Part shown: positions 26,087-34,422 of the stretch, piece after piece
Layout: the number at the start of each line of letters is the position of its first letter
Position numbering within the stretch: the stretch's first letter is position 1
Source of the DNA: CAVPCZ01 sp963779225
GTDB taxonomy: Bacteria > Bacteroidota > Ignavibacteria > UBA10030 > UBA6906
Length of the DNA: 64,000 nt
Assembly: GCA_963779225.1 (NCBI GenBank)
Contig: CAVZWW010000003.1
Coordinates: forward strand, 620,001-684,000
Direction: 5' to 3'
Made by a program: the position numbers and the translations under genes
The notes under the pieces: generated by a model
The model's database searches: none
Told to the model about the DNA's origin: nothing
The model's input: the letters and a program-made list of their open reading frames with translations, nothing else

Positions 26087-27790
26087 TCAGTGCGTTACTA
26101 CACGATATGATGCCACGGGAGAGTCAAAGGGGGCAGGAAGGGTCCATATTGCGGCGGGGTGGATCCGCCAGCGGTCCAATACCTGCGGAACAAGCCCGGT
26201 TCGTACAACCAGGATGACGGTTCCCGGAAACGACCGCAGTATCTTTTCCAGCTGATCCGCCCATCCTTTGCCACCAAGTTCGAGCGGACCCACTTCATCG
26301 ATGATCAATACTTCCGGCAGATGTCCAGTATCCGGTTCCAGGGCCCGGCGCCCGGCGGAAAGTCCATCCGGAAGGAAACTGAAGGATCCAACATCGGGGA
26401 GAGTGGTTTCCACCGCGATACGGCATAGTGGTATCGTGATCCCCGTGCGGATGTCTTCGATGTCATAGCCGATGCGTTTTCCCTGAGCGTACACCACGGG
26501 GGCGCAAATCCCACTTACAACGATCCCCTCTTTCCGCATTGTTCTGATGAGCGTTGCCAGCAGGCTGGTCTTCCCCTCGCCCTGCCCGCCGCTCAGAATG
26601 ATGACGCGGGAGATGGTCTGCGGTGCGATGGTTCCCTCGTCGGTGTGCACAAGGACATGTGCAAGCATGCGGCTCAGTGAGGCAATGGGATGGCGCAATA
26701 CATTACGTTGTTCCCCGAGGGTGTGTATCATTGCAGGAAGAGCACGAAAGGCGGTATCGAGTGCGGCAGACAGGGTGCCCAGCCCGCGCCTCAGGAACCA
26801 GCTCACCACCCTCGGATTGCGAAGCTCGATGCTGATGGCGCTGAAGGCGGACATGACAAGGGCAGCCCGGACGGTCATGGAAAACCCGCTCAACAAACCC
26901 GTCCACCAGGTCCCCTTCCCCTCCGCGGCAAAAGCTCCGAGCAGCAGTCCGGCGAGTAACGCCACGACACCGAACTCCACCCAGAGGCGCGGACGGGCAA
27001 ATTTCACCCTGAGCGAAGGATAGTGGTTGAGCGTCAACAGAAGATATCCGGCCACAAGCAAAGCTCCCAGGGGAAGAGAAACCTGCCCGAGAAAGAGAAG
27101 GCCTGCCACCAGGACGAGGAGATGTCCGCCGAGCAAAAGGAGGGAATACACCCGGGAGACCGAAGAGGTATCGAGTCCTGATCCGGCCGGGTCTGATAAG
27201 ACGGCAACGGGCGGCGGCAGTTCTCGCGCACGTCGAGCCACGCGCAACCCGGCAACCGCAGCACCGGCTCCGGGGAGTGCGTTCAGTGCGATAAACACTG
27301 CAAGCGCGCCTGCGGGATCGATGGCCCGAAGGCCGGCGGCACCTGTAACGAAATCCAGCAGCGCCCCGTACAGTCGTGCGGCATCATTGCCATAGGCAAG
27401 AAGAATCCCGATGACTTTCTGCAGCATCGGCGTCATCGTCGCCGCCATTCCACCGATGACACATCCGGCCGTGTGGCGGTGAAACAACGTCGTCAGGAGG
27501 AAAAGCAGCCATGCTTCGGCGAGAATACCGATCATCGGACCAAGGATAACGGCGCTCGGAGAGAGGGATTTCAGAAGGGCGCAGATGATGCCGGCCCGCC
27601 AGATGATCCCCGCATCCTCCCAGAGACGCACGCCGGCAACGAGGAGCGTCACGCCAAGTGCGGCCAGGAGCGTTCCGGTCAGCGGGAAATTGACGTTGTG
27701 CAGGAAGCTGCCGAGAACAATTTCGTTTGCAGCCCAGAGACTTCCCAGTAGTGCCGCACGCCGCCATCGCGGCGAGAGAGCCTCAGACAC
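26087..27790 (-). CDS. Membrane protein fused to THEP1-type NTPase (possible one-chain ECF-like transporter)
   Basis: 567 residues in three parts. Residues 1-180 hold about five or six membrane helices resembling an ECF transporter substrate-binding S subunit. Residues 210-360 hold about four helices followed by basic amphipathic stretches (RNPRVVSWFLRRGLG), reminiscent of the EcfT coupling subunit. Residues 395-567 are a P-loop NTPase with Walker A GGQGEGKT (401-408) and Walker B LIIDEVGPLEL, the pattern of the THEP1/NTPase_1 family rather than an ABC ATPase; no LSGGQ signature is seen. The neighbouring decayed mobA hints at molybdenum cofactor biology. Subunit resemblance is by eye and needs structure comparison. 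Confidence 0.7.
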   Translation of the reverse strand: MSEALSPRWRRAALLGSLWAANEIVLGSFLHNVNFPLTGTLLAALGVTLLVAGVRLWEDAGIIWRAGIICALLKSLSPSAVILGPMIGILAEAWLLFLLTTLFHRHTAGCVIGGMAATMTPMLQKVIGILLAYGNDAARLYGALLDFVTGAAGLRAIDPAGALAVFIALNALPGAGAAVAGLRVARRARELPPPVAVLSDPAGSGLDTSSVSRVYSLLLLGGHLLVLVAGLLFLGQVSLPLGALLVAGYLLLTLNHYPSLRVKFARPRLWVEFGVVALLAGLLLGAFAAEGKGTWWTGLLSGFSMTVRAALVMSAFSAISIELRNPRVVSWFLRRGLGTLSAALDTAFRALPAMIHTLGEQRNVLRHPIASLSRMLAHVLVHTDEGTIAPQTISRVIILSGGQGEGKTSLLATLIRTMRKEGIVVSGICAPVVYAQGKRIGYDIEDIRTGITIPLCRIAVETTLPDVGSFSFLPDGLSAGRRALEPDTGHLPEVLIIDEVGPLELGGKGWADQLEKILRSFPGTVILVVRTGLVPQVLDRWRIHPAAIWTLPAPFDSPVASYRVVTH

Positions 27791-27823
27791 GGCAGCCCCG
27801 GCATAGTGGTTCCCCCGTGCGGC

Positions 27824-28160
27824 TTATCTGTCCGGACTGTTCCATGCCGTCAGTTGCCTGTAGTCCTGTTCATCATTGACATTGATCATGAGCCGTTCGT
27901 CATAGAACGGCAGGTGCGGTCCGACCGGCACCGGAGCTCCATGGAGGCGCGCGAACACCTCCATCAGCTTCAGCCGTCGGTGCTTCAACTCCTGCTCGAT
28001 CACGGGAAGGCAGGAGGCATGATACACTCCGCACAGCGGCTGGATGCGGCCGTCCGGAGCCGCCGCCTTTATCGGTGCGGACGAAGGGAATTCCAGAATA
28101 TACTCAATGAGGGAACGGGACACCAGGGGCATATTTCACGAGAGAACAAATACCGATGCC
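27824..28160 (-). pseudogene. mobA: Decayed mobA, molybdenum cofactor guanylyltransferase remnant
   Basis: About 100 C-terminal residues are well preserved, including MPLVSRSLIEYIL and RIQPLCGVYHASCLPVIE, the typical MobA second half. In frame upstream comes PASVFVLS, then a TGA (28138-28136) exactly where the conserved SCDMP motif needs its cysteine, with Asn in place of the next Asp. Further upstream, fragments that might be MobA are spread over all three frames, and no LAGG nucleotide-binding loop can be found. The gene therefore cannot make a working enzyme. Alternatively a short protein could start at ATG 28132, but no ribosome site is seen. Confidence 0.7.
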
Positions 28161-28443
28161 GGCGGTGCCGGTCTTCTTGGTACTGGTGGTCTCGCAGGAT
28201 GAACTCATGGCCTTGCCTGTCGATACTGCGGGAATCCAGAGGCATGGCGGGCATTTGGCGCCGTCGGTGGCACCTGCGCCTCTGCCATGGGAAAATCGCC
28301 TGAAAGTGCAGGTTTTCGTCCAGCCAAAGATGCTGGAATTCCCAGGATTGGGAAAAAGAGGGCGGGAGGGTACGGAAATACGGCACCCACGGCGTAGTAG
28401 GGGAAATCACCTACGACAACATTCTCTTTTCAGGAGACCCAAG
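28161..28443. other. Region upstream of the hypothetical gene; eroded mobA N-terminus
   Basis: No intact gene is visible. Possible scraps of MobA sequence in mixed frames lie on the minus strand at about 28165-28250. The 3' end carries the AGGAGA ribosome site of the next gene. No promoter can be called with confidence. Confidence 0.4.
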
Positions 28444-29265
28444 ATGGAAAGCAGCGACGAACAAATCCGGCGAGCCCTCAATGAGCAAATGAAACATGAA
28501 CTGGAGGAGCAATACGGTGCGGAGTTTGGTCCGACGGACTCCCCCCTTCCGGCCGAGGTAGAGGGTGAGTGGCTTGAACAGGTTGCCGAATTCGAGCGCC
28601 AGTTTGCCGTGAAGGGGCGGACAAGTGTGCGTGCCTTTGTCGGCGATCCTCCGGTGCGTCCGCTGGCTTCCATTCCCCCTTCGGAGCTGGAGTCCGAACT
28701 GGAGGAACTGCTGGGTGTGCTCTTTGCCAACAATGTCGTTGTGCACTTCGGCCGTCCGGTGTCCGATGCCGAGGTCTACCGGTTCATCACCGAAGAGCTG
28801 CTGGATCAGGAGATCGATGACATCCGGATGGAGACGATGACGCACAGTTTCCTGTATGAGGAATTCCATCCTGACGAAGCGGCAGATGCGCGTTTGAGTG
28901 CGGAGGATTTCTTCATGGCGTTGTTCGCGCGTGACAGGCGCATCCTGTGGAGAGTTCTCTGCAAAGAGGAGATACGCGATGCGGCGGGCGGGGAAAGCAG
29001 TCCGGAAAGGTTCATGAAGTGTATTGAAGAGTTCTACACACGGGTTGCCGGTTTTACGTCACATGGCGCCGAAGTGACGGGTGTGGATGTTGACGGAGTG
29101 TACGCGACGGTGCGTGCGATGGTTTCATGGTCGGGTCTGAACCGGCGCACGCTGGCTGTCGTGGGTGGGGCGGGTGAAGCGCAGCTTCTGCTGCGGCGCA
29201 GCGAAGGTGGCGGATGGGATATCGTGCAGGTGTGTGTGCCCGGGTGGAAAGAAGAGCACACATGA
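28444..29265 (+). CDS. Conserved-looking hypothetical cytoplasmic protein
   Basis: About 273 residues, not recognised. It is acidic, with no signal or membrane segment. It begins with a charged helix (MESSDEQIRRALNEQMKHEL) and has a central alpha-rich region with many Glu/Leu. The C-terminal part (about 200-270, VTGVDVDGVYATVRAMVSW then VVGGAGEAQLLLRRSEGGGW) looks like an NTF2/SnoaL-type cone fold, judging from the strand pattern. AGGAGA lies eight bases before the ATG. It converges with the amidase gene with 15 bases between. Confidence 0.8.
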   Translation: MESSDEQIRRALNEQMKHELEEQYGAEFGPTDSPLPAEVEGEWLEQVAEFERQFAVKGRTSVRAFVGDPPVRPLASIPPSELESELEELLGVLFANNVVVHFGRPVSDAEVYRFITEELLDQEIDDIRMETMTHSFLYEEFHPDEAADARLSAEDFFMALFARDRRILWRVLCKEEIRDAAGGESSPERFMKCIEEFYTRVAGFTSHGAEVTGVDVDGVYATVRAMVSWSGLNRRTLAVVGGAGEAQLLLRRSEGGGWDIVQVCVPGWKEEHT

Positions 29266-29280
29266 ATCGCCCTTATACCG

Positions 29281-30882
29281 TCATTCATCGGTGAGGAGTT
29301 TTTCGTACTCTGTCCGGTACTTTTTCACCGCCCGGAAAATCGCCTCCGCGATTTTCTGCTGGCCCGCCGTGGAATTCAGAAATCGTTCGTCTTCCCGATT
29401 CGAAAGATACGCCGTCTCGAGAAGAATATTGGGCATTGCCGCGCCGACCAGCACATAGAACCCCGCCTGGCGAACACCCCGGTTCGGCAAACCGGCGACG
29501 CGTTTCATCTCTTTCTGGACGAGATCCGCCAGCACCTCACTCGACTTTACATACGCACTTTGTGCCATTGTCACAAGAATGAAGTTCTCGTCCGTCAGCT
29601 CCTGGTAGCGGTTTGCGTACCCTTCCTCCAGTTCAATCACCGCATTCTCCTGCTCCGCGATAGCGACTGCTTCCTCCGTGCGTCCGGGCCGGAGGAGATA
29701 CACTTCGAAGCCGCGCCTCGGGTCCGGCTTGCGCAGCGTCGAATTGCAGTGGATACTGATGAAGAGCTTCCCCCCCCCTTCATTGGCGATTTGCCCGCGC
29801 CGGTACAACGGCACAAAAACATCCGTTGAACGCGTGTACACAACTTCGATCCCCTGCATGCCTGCAGTGATCAGCTTCCCGAGTTTGAGAGCGACTGCAA
29901 GGGCAATGTTTTTTTCCTTGACGCCGCTGGTCCCGATGGTTCCCGGATCACGGCCCCCGTGGCCCGGATCCAGCACGATCAGGTCCAGATCCCAGCGCCT
30001 TTTCCGGTCCGGCGGCTCTGTTGTGGTTTCCCGGGCCGGCTTGTGTTCCACGGGCTGCTGCGGTGGTTTTTGCGGTACATCCGGAGTCCGTATGGTCAGC
30101 AACAAATCATGCGATCCTTCGTCGCGCAGGATCTCTGTCGCGGCGACTTTTCCGGAGAGTTTGAATGTCAATTGTACCGCCGTTGGTGACTGAATGGCCA
30201 CAATGTCTTTGACTATTCCGGTGCCTTTCAGGGCGTTGATTGCCTTGATGTCCGCTCTGACATCCACGAGCGTCACATACAGCCAGCCGTCCTGACGAAG
30301 CCAGCTTTCGAAGTCGTTCACTTTCTTCTGCAGGGGCAGTCGGATAAGCATCCCGTTATTCTTCGGTTCCAGTACTACGGTCGCGATGTCGGCCCCCGTT
30401 GCCGGAGAACCGGCACCCACATGCAGCACACCGGCCAGGGGATCAAAACTGGCCGACTTGTTGAAGACCAGGTTGAAGTACGGGACGAACGACTGGAGCG
30501 GGACAAAAAACGCATTGGCGGCGAAAATCACGTTTGCCGTCAGCTGGTACACGGACTGTCGCTGGGCCTGATCGATCACGACGATAAACGGATTGCCGCC
30601 GGCAACTTTGATCCTGTAGGGTCCCTGCTTGAGCTCCATCTTGCCGACATCGCGGTTCTCTGCGGGTGTCAGCGCAAAGACCTGCGCGAGATCGGTCAGG
30701 GAGGCATAGAACACTTTCTTCGCACGGAAGGTGCCGATAACCGTATTCCTCTCCGGATCCTGATCAAACACGACGCGGACGGTGTTCTCCTGTCCGGGCG
30801 AAGAAACCGCGAACATGCCGATAAGAACAAGGAGTGCGAACGGGAACCGTGTCAGAAGAGAGGTGAAGCAGTACCTGTTCAT
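29281..30882 (-). CDS. N-acetylmuramoyl-L-alanine amidase (Amidase_3, AmiC-like)
   Basis: About 533 residues. A signal segment (about 10-30) leads into an N-terminal region resembling an AMIN/copper-amine-oxidase-like N domain (about 35-290). A Pro-rich linker (QKPPQQPVEHKPARETTTEP) follows, then a zinc amidase domain (about 315-533). Zinc and catalytic residues are visible in LDPGHGGRDPG (His), the Glu of GVKEKNIALAV, ISIHCNS (His) and LLETAYLSN (Glu). It splits the amide between muramic acid and the stem peptide during daughter cell separation. The start at 30882 (MNRYCFTSLLTRFPFALL) puts the signal peptide at the N-terminus. Confidence 0.92.
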   Translation of the reverse strand: MNRYCFTSLLTRFPFALLVLIGMFAVSSPGQENTVRVVFDQDPERNTVIGTFRAKKVFYASLTDLAQVFALTPAENRDVGKMELKQGPYRIKVAGGNPFIVVIDQAQRQSVYQLTANVIFAANAFFVPLQSFVPYFNLVFNKSASFDPLAGVLHVGAGSPATGADIATVVLEPKNNGMLIRLPLQKKVNDFESWLRQDGWLYVTLVDVRADIKAINALKGTGIVKDIVAIQSPTAVQLTFKLSGKVAATEILRDEGSHDLLLTIRTPDVPQKPPQQPVEHKPARETTTEPPDRKRRWDLDLIVLDPGHGGRDPGTIGTSGVKEKNIALAVALKLGKLITAGMQGIEVVYTRSTDVFVPLYRRGQIANEGGGKLFISIHCNSTLRKPDPRRGFEVYLLRPGRTEEAVAIAEQENAVIELEEGYANRYQELTDENFILVTMAQSAYVKSSEVLADLVQKEMKRVAGLPNRGVRQAGFYVLVGAAMPNILLETAYLSNREDERFLNSTAGQQKIAEAIFRAVKKYRTEYEKLLTDE

Positions 30883-31038
30883 GAGAGGTTGTTGCTTTCT
30901 ACTCAGCGAATGTCTCCGGTCAACAAGAGCCTCCGGTGACCGGAAATTCTTCCGGAGCGCCCTGCGATGTCGTGCCGGGAACACCCGTCTTCCCGCGTCG
31001 TATGCGATAATCGGTTCAAGGTCAAGGACAGTCCGGGA
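30883..31038. other. Upstream region of the amidase gene with a weak promoter
   Basis: No gene is visible. On the minus strand TTGACC (31025-31020), a 17-base spacer and TACGAC (31002-30997) form a weak sigma-70-like promoter for the amidase gene. It would give a leader of about 110 bases. Confidence 0.35.
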
Positions 31039-31194
31039 TCAATGGAAGCGCAGATGAAAAAGAGCATGCACGAAAATCTTCATCAGCTCCCAGCGCGGAT
31101 GTTTTGTCTGCACCATGTAGTGCTGTTGCACATCACGGCCGTCGCCGGTGCTGCGAGTGCTGATCACCACCGACAGGGGGAACATGCTCATCAT
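31039..31194 (-). CDS. Possible 51-residue protein coupled to the upstream dehydrogenase
   Basis: A short frame starts ATGATGAGC at 31194, overlapping the dehydrogenase stop in an ATGA, and ends at 31039. It contains HYMVQTKHPRWELMKIFVHALFH. The overlap is the type used for translational coupling in this genome, but the protein has no recognisable family and may be spurious. It might also be a drifted C-terminal extension. Confidence 0.3.
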   Translation of the reverse strand: MMSMFPLSVVISTRSTGDGRDVQQHYMVQTKHPRWELMKIFVHALFHLRFH

Positions 31195-32342
31195 ACGGAC
31201 TCCGTGAAACGCGTGGTGATACGGACATTTCTTTTTGCGAGCTCGGCGATCATTCGGTCGCCCGGAACACAGGTTTCCGGCATCATGACCCCGCGTGCCG
31301 TGATGGTGCCGTCGGCAAGCAGGAGCGCGGTAATGGATGTCGGAAAGGCCGTGGTACGCATCATGGCAGTGATGCGTGACTGTGCATCATACGAATCGAT
31401 ACATTCATACTCAAGTGTCCGGTGTCGGCCATGCACTGTGCCGGAAAACGTCGCCCGGGCCAGTATGACATCCGGTTCGGCAAACGAGAGTCTTCTCTTC
31501 AGGAGTTCGGTGAACAGCTCGCGCATGGTCCGGACTCCTGTGCCGGTGGAGACCGGCTCCGAAGCCGCAAAGCCGAGATCCAGCAATGTCTTGAACTTCT
31601 CGCAGTGCCCGGGATACCTGATGGTCTTATAATCCAGATGCCGGACTCGTCCGTTCAGGGATCTGGCGAGGGTGGAAATCCCGCCGGATGTGTGGAATGC
31701 TTCCATGGTACCGTAGGGGGGGGGAAACAGGAGTGGCTCAAGGCCGGTCATCGACTCGACTCTGCGGATTTCACCGTCTTCGATGACTTCCGCCGGCTCC
31801 AGGTACTCGTTGATCAGTCCTTCGACGGAAAAGACGATCTGGTAGTTCAGCGGCGGCCGCGGTTGTTGGGGGAGGCCCCCCACGCGGAGATGTACCGTGT
31901 CGACGGTATCGAAGGACTGCATACCTGTTGCGGCGAGGATATTGATCAATCCCGGGGCCAGGCCGCAGTTGGGAATAACGGCCACCCCGCGTGCCCGTGC
32001 TTCGGCATCCAGACGCGTCTGGCGGTCGACCACATCGTTATTTCCTCCCAGGTCGCACATGTGAACACCCGCGTCGATAGCCGCCCGTGTCACCGTTTCA
32101 TTGACGGCGTAGGATACGGCGCTGATCACGACGGTGTGTCCCTGGAGTGCGGCTGAGAGTGCCTGTGGATCGCGCACGTCGAGGCACAACGGCCGGACGC
32201 GGGCTCCGATCGTCCGCGCGGCGGCTGTGGCGGCGTCAGAGTTGACGTCCGCCAGGACAATCTCCGCGTCCGGTGCCGCGTGGGCAAGATCATATGCAAC
32301 CGCACTTCCCATCATTCCTGCACCGAGTACCAGATATCGCAT
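31191..32342 (-). CDS. Saccharopine dehydrogenase-like / lysine 6-dehydrogenase-type oxidoreductase
   Basis: About 383 residues. An N-terminal Rossmann fold with LVLGAGMMGSAVAYDLA binds NAD(P), an Asp in VLADVNSD follows, and then comes the saccharopine dehydrogenase core (VVISAVSYAVNE, CDLGGNNDVV, IPNCGLAPGLINILAA). The family includes saccharopine, carboxynorspermidine and lysine 6-dehydrogenases. The GLAPG segment and length suit the lysine 6-dehydrogenase-like group. The start at 32342 (MRYLVLGAG) places the nucleotide loop in its normal position. It follows the DNA glycosylase gene by 16 bases. Confidence 0.82.
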   Translation of the reverse strand: MRYLVLGAGMMGSAVAYDLAHAAPDAEIVLADVNSDAATAAARTIGARVRPLCLDVRDPQALSAALQGHTVVISAVSYAVNETVTRAAIDAGVHMCDLGGNNDVVDRQTRLDAEARARGVAVIPNCGLAPGLINILAATGMQSFDTVDTVHLRVGGLPQQPRPPLNYQIVFSVEGLINEYLEPAEVIEDGEIRRVESMTGLEPLLFPPPYGTMEAFHTSGGISTLARSLNGRVRHLDYKTIRYPGHCEKFKTLLDLGFAASEPVSTGTGVRTMRELFTELLKRRLSFAEPDVILARATFSGTVHGRHRTLEYECIDSYDAQSRITAMMRTTAFPTSITALLLADGTITARGVMMPETCVPGDRMIAELAKRNVRITTRFTESV

Positions 32343-32358
32343 AGAGAGTTGCTCCGGT

Positions 32359-33024
32359 TTACTTGCGGATTTCGCCGGTTTCCCTGCTCCAGAACAGTAG
32401 ATCGAGTTCATCTAAAGAGATTCCGACTGCTGAAGAAAACAGCGCGAATTGCTGTTCAATGGCCAGATAGCGTTTTGAAGTGAGCGATTGCGGGACCGCA
32501 CGGAGCACGCCGTGGCGCCGGAGGTTTCTGAGAATGTGCCGGTCCAGAATTGCCAGGTTACGATAGCCGACATTCCGCAGGAAATGTGATGCCTCTTTCC
32601 ATCCCAGTCCTTTTACGTTTGCCACAAGCCACGCCCGGAGGCGTGACGCGTCGCGATAGGCGAAGTCCGGGATGTTCCTGCTGTGTACCAGCTCCCGTTC
32701 GACGAGCGGATAAAGATCGCGGATCGCCAACAGACGTTTCGCCTTGGTGTTGTGGAAACGGATATACCGGTCTTTTTGCCGCAGCAACGTAGTGGGGTTT
32801 TCGCCTCGCTCCCGGAACAATACCTGTTCAAGGGCATGAACCGCCTTCTCCGCATTCGCCGCGCTTGACTGCGGTGTAAGAAGGCAGTAGACAAGTTCAT
32901 AGAAATAGTGCCCGGCCGGCACGCAGGCAAAATCCTCAAGACGTGCCCGAATGAAGTCACACCTTTCTGCGAACTCACCGTGCAGAGTCTCCACTTCTCG
33001 ATATTTCCTTCGGGTTACGTTCAT
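32359..33024 (-). CDS. ogg: 8-oxoguanine DNA glycosylase/lyase, Ogg2-type
   Basis: The 221-residue protein is a helix-hairpin-helix glycosylase of the thermotogal/archaeal Ogg2 type. It has VKGLGWKEASHFLRNVG with the Schiff-base Lys and LAILDRHIL with the catalytic Asp. It excises 8-oxoguanine opposite C and nicks the strand. Its ATG overlaps the mutY stop by four bases. Together with mutY and mutT it forms a complete GO defence in one operon, with Ogg2 in the role of MutM. Confidence 0.88.
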   Translation of the reverse strand: MNVTRRKYREVETLHGEFAERCDFIRARLEDFACVPAGHYFYELVYCLLTPQSSAANAEKAVHALEQVLFRERGENPTTLLRQKDRYIRFHNTKAKRLLAIRDLYPLVERELVHSRNIPDFAYRDASRLRAWLVANVKGLGWKEASHFLRNVGYRNLAILDRHILRNLRRHGVLRAVPQSLTSKRYLAIEQQFALFSSAVGISLDELDLLFWSRETGEIRK

Positions 33025-33968
33025 GCGAGTCTGATACGGGTGGTTGTCAGACCACCGTCACCCCTGATGGATATCAATCCGTCTCTCTCAAGGCCCGTGA
33101 GCAGTCCCAGGAGCCAGCGACGGTTCCGCGGGGAGAAACCGGAGAAGACAGCGCATCCCAGCATGTCCATCCGGAGCGAGGCGCCGGGGGGTACGGATCG
33201 GAGTCTTTCGACAATCCTGCCACGGTAGATCCGGAAAGGCACTCCTGCAAAGGACGGTTCCCGGGAGCGGGTCGGCGTTGTTTCGCGGATCATGGAGGTG
33301 CGTGAAGTACAGAGTCCGGCCACGGGACATACCGGACAGCGCGGCGAACGGGCGGTGCAGACGGTGGCCCCCAGATCCATGAGTGCCTGGTTCCAGTTAT
33401 ATGCCGAACGTGACGGCAGGATCTCATGGGCGAGTCTCCAGATGTCGGCGTCGCTCCTCATCGAAGAGAAGCGGGGCATCCGCCAGAAAATGCGGGAGAA
33501 GAATCGCCGGACGTTAACGTCGACAGCGGGTACCGCCACACCGAACGCCGAAGAAAGTACTGCGCGAGCTGTATATGATCCGATGCCGGGAAGGGTAAGC
33601 AGTCCGTCATAGTCTCGGGGAATACGACCGGAGTGCTCATCCACAACGGTTTTCGCGAGAGTGGAGAGCCGCACGGCGCGATTGTTGTATCCCATACCGT
33701 GCCAGGCGCGGACGACATCCGACTGACGTGCTGCGGCCAGAGAGCGGATCGTGGGGAACCTCTGGAGGAAAACCGGATATTTTTCCAGGACGCGGCTTAC
33801 CTGAGTCTGCTGGAGCATAATCTCTGATAGCAGAATGCGGTAGGGATCTTTGATTCCCCTCCAGGGCAGGCGTCTGCCTGACGTTCGGTACCAGGAGAGG
33901 ATCAGGGTCACGCACTGCCCGTGTTTTTCCTTCCCGCGTTTGCGGGTTTTCACCGCATCAGCCCCCAA
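33021..33968 (-). CDS. mutY: Adenine DNA glycosylase MutY
   Basis: 315 residues. The HhH-GPD domain has the catalytic Glu in LLSEIMLQQTQV, the hairpin LPGIGSYTARAVL and the Asp in VPAVDVNVRR. A [4Fe-4S] loop follows, with Cys spacing x6-x2-x5 in CTARSPRCPVCPVAGLC. MutY removes A mispaired with 8-oxoguanine. The C-terminal NUDIX-like recognition domain of typical MutY (about 350 residues) looks much reduced, to about 80 residues. Its start overlaps the mutT stop by 11 bases and its end overlaps ogg. Confidence 0.9.
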   Translation of the reverse strand: MGADAVKTRKRGKEKHGQCVTLILSWYRTSGRRLPWRGIKDPYRILLSEIMLQQTQVSRVLEKYPVFLQRFPTIRSLAAARQSDVVRAWHGMGYNNRAVRLSTLAKTVVDEHSGRIPRDYDGLLTLPGIGSYTARAVLSSAFGVAVPAVDVNVRRFFSRIFWRMPRFSSMRSDADIWRLAHEILPSRSAYNWNQALMDLGATVCTARSPRCPVCPVAGLCTSRTSMIRETTPTRSREPSFAGVPFRIYRGRIVERLRSVPPGASLRMDMLGCAVFSGFSPRNRRWLLGLLTGLERDGLISIRGDGGLTTTRIRLA

Positions 33969-34338
33969 CCAGCTTATTCACCACCTCTCTGTTCCCGTCC
34001 AGTATGTCCATCATGAGTAAGATCTCCGGTTTCACCCAGCGGATCTGTTCAAAGGCCATGTTTCTCGGGATTCCGGAGAAGGAACGGACACGATAGTAGT
34101 AGACACGAAAGGACTGGTCTCCGTAGTCCCATTCCTGCCTGAAAAACTCAGTCTCTGGCTCGACGGTGATGGAGAGTTCCTCTTGCAGCTCGCGGATGAG
34201 GGCCGTCCGCGGAGATTCCCCGGGTTCAATCTTTCCCCCCGGGAACTCCCATTTCAATGGGTAGGGTGCTGTTGATTTTCGTTGGCAGGCGAGAATAAGG
34301 CCATCCTGGATCACAATCCCGACTGTAACTTCCTTCAT
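33958..34338 (-). CDS. mutT: MutT-type NUDIX hydrolase (8-oxo-dGTPase)
   Basis: The 126-residue protein has a full NUDIX box, GGKIEPGESPRTALIRELQE followed by EL. The box lies in WEFPGGKIE, the MutT arrangement, and the usual final Gly is replaced by Ser. MutT hydrolyses 8-oxo-dGTP so it is not incorporated. Co-location with mutY and ogg supports this role over other NUDIX activities. It is the first gene of the three-gene repair operon and is divergent from the DUF2085 gene. Confidence 0.9.
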   Translation of the reverse strand: MKEVTVGIVIQDGLILACQRKSTAPYPLKWEFPGGKIEPGESPRTALIRELQEELSITVEPETEFFRQEWDYGDQSFRVYYYRVRSFSGIPRNMAFEQIRWVKPEILLMMDILDGNREVVNKLVGG

Positions 34339-34382
34339 TCTTGAAAATACGAAAAAAGGGCGTCTTCTCCAATATTTCGGCC

Positions 34383-34411
34383 TTGATTCTCGTCTGGTTT
34401 TGGACTATGTT
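34383..34411 (+). promoter_or_regulatory. Candidate sigma-70 promoter for the DUF2085 gene
   Basis: TTGATT (34383-34388), a 17-base spacer and TATGTT (34406-34411). The ATG follows at 34423 with no Shine-Dalgarno sequence, so the transcript would have almost no leader. Confidence 0.5.
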
Positions 34412-34422
34412 CTGTTCAAATC

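Noticed and set aside
28136..28138. TGA at the SCDMP cysteine read as selenocysteine in MobA
   Set aside because: The following Asp is also changed, the upstream frame contains further disruptions, and that cysteine is not a redox centre in MobA. Pseudogene decay is simpler.
28156..28443. Upstream extension of the hypothetical gene at 28444
   Set aside because: The extension overlaps the mobA remnant and lacks a ribosome site, while ATG 28444 has AGGAGA at good spacing.
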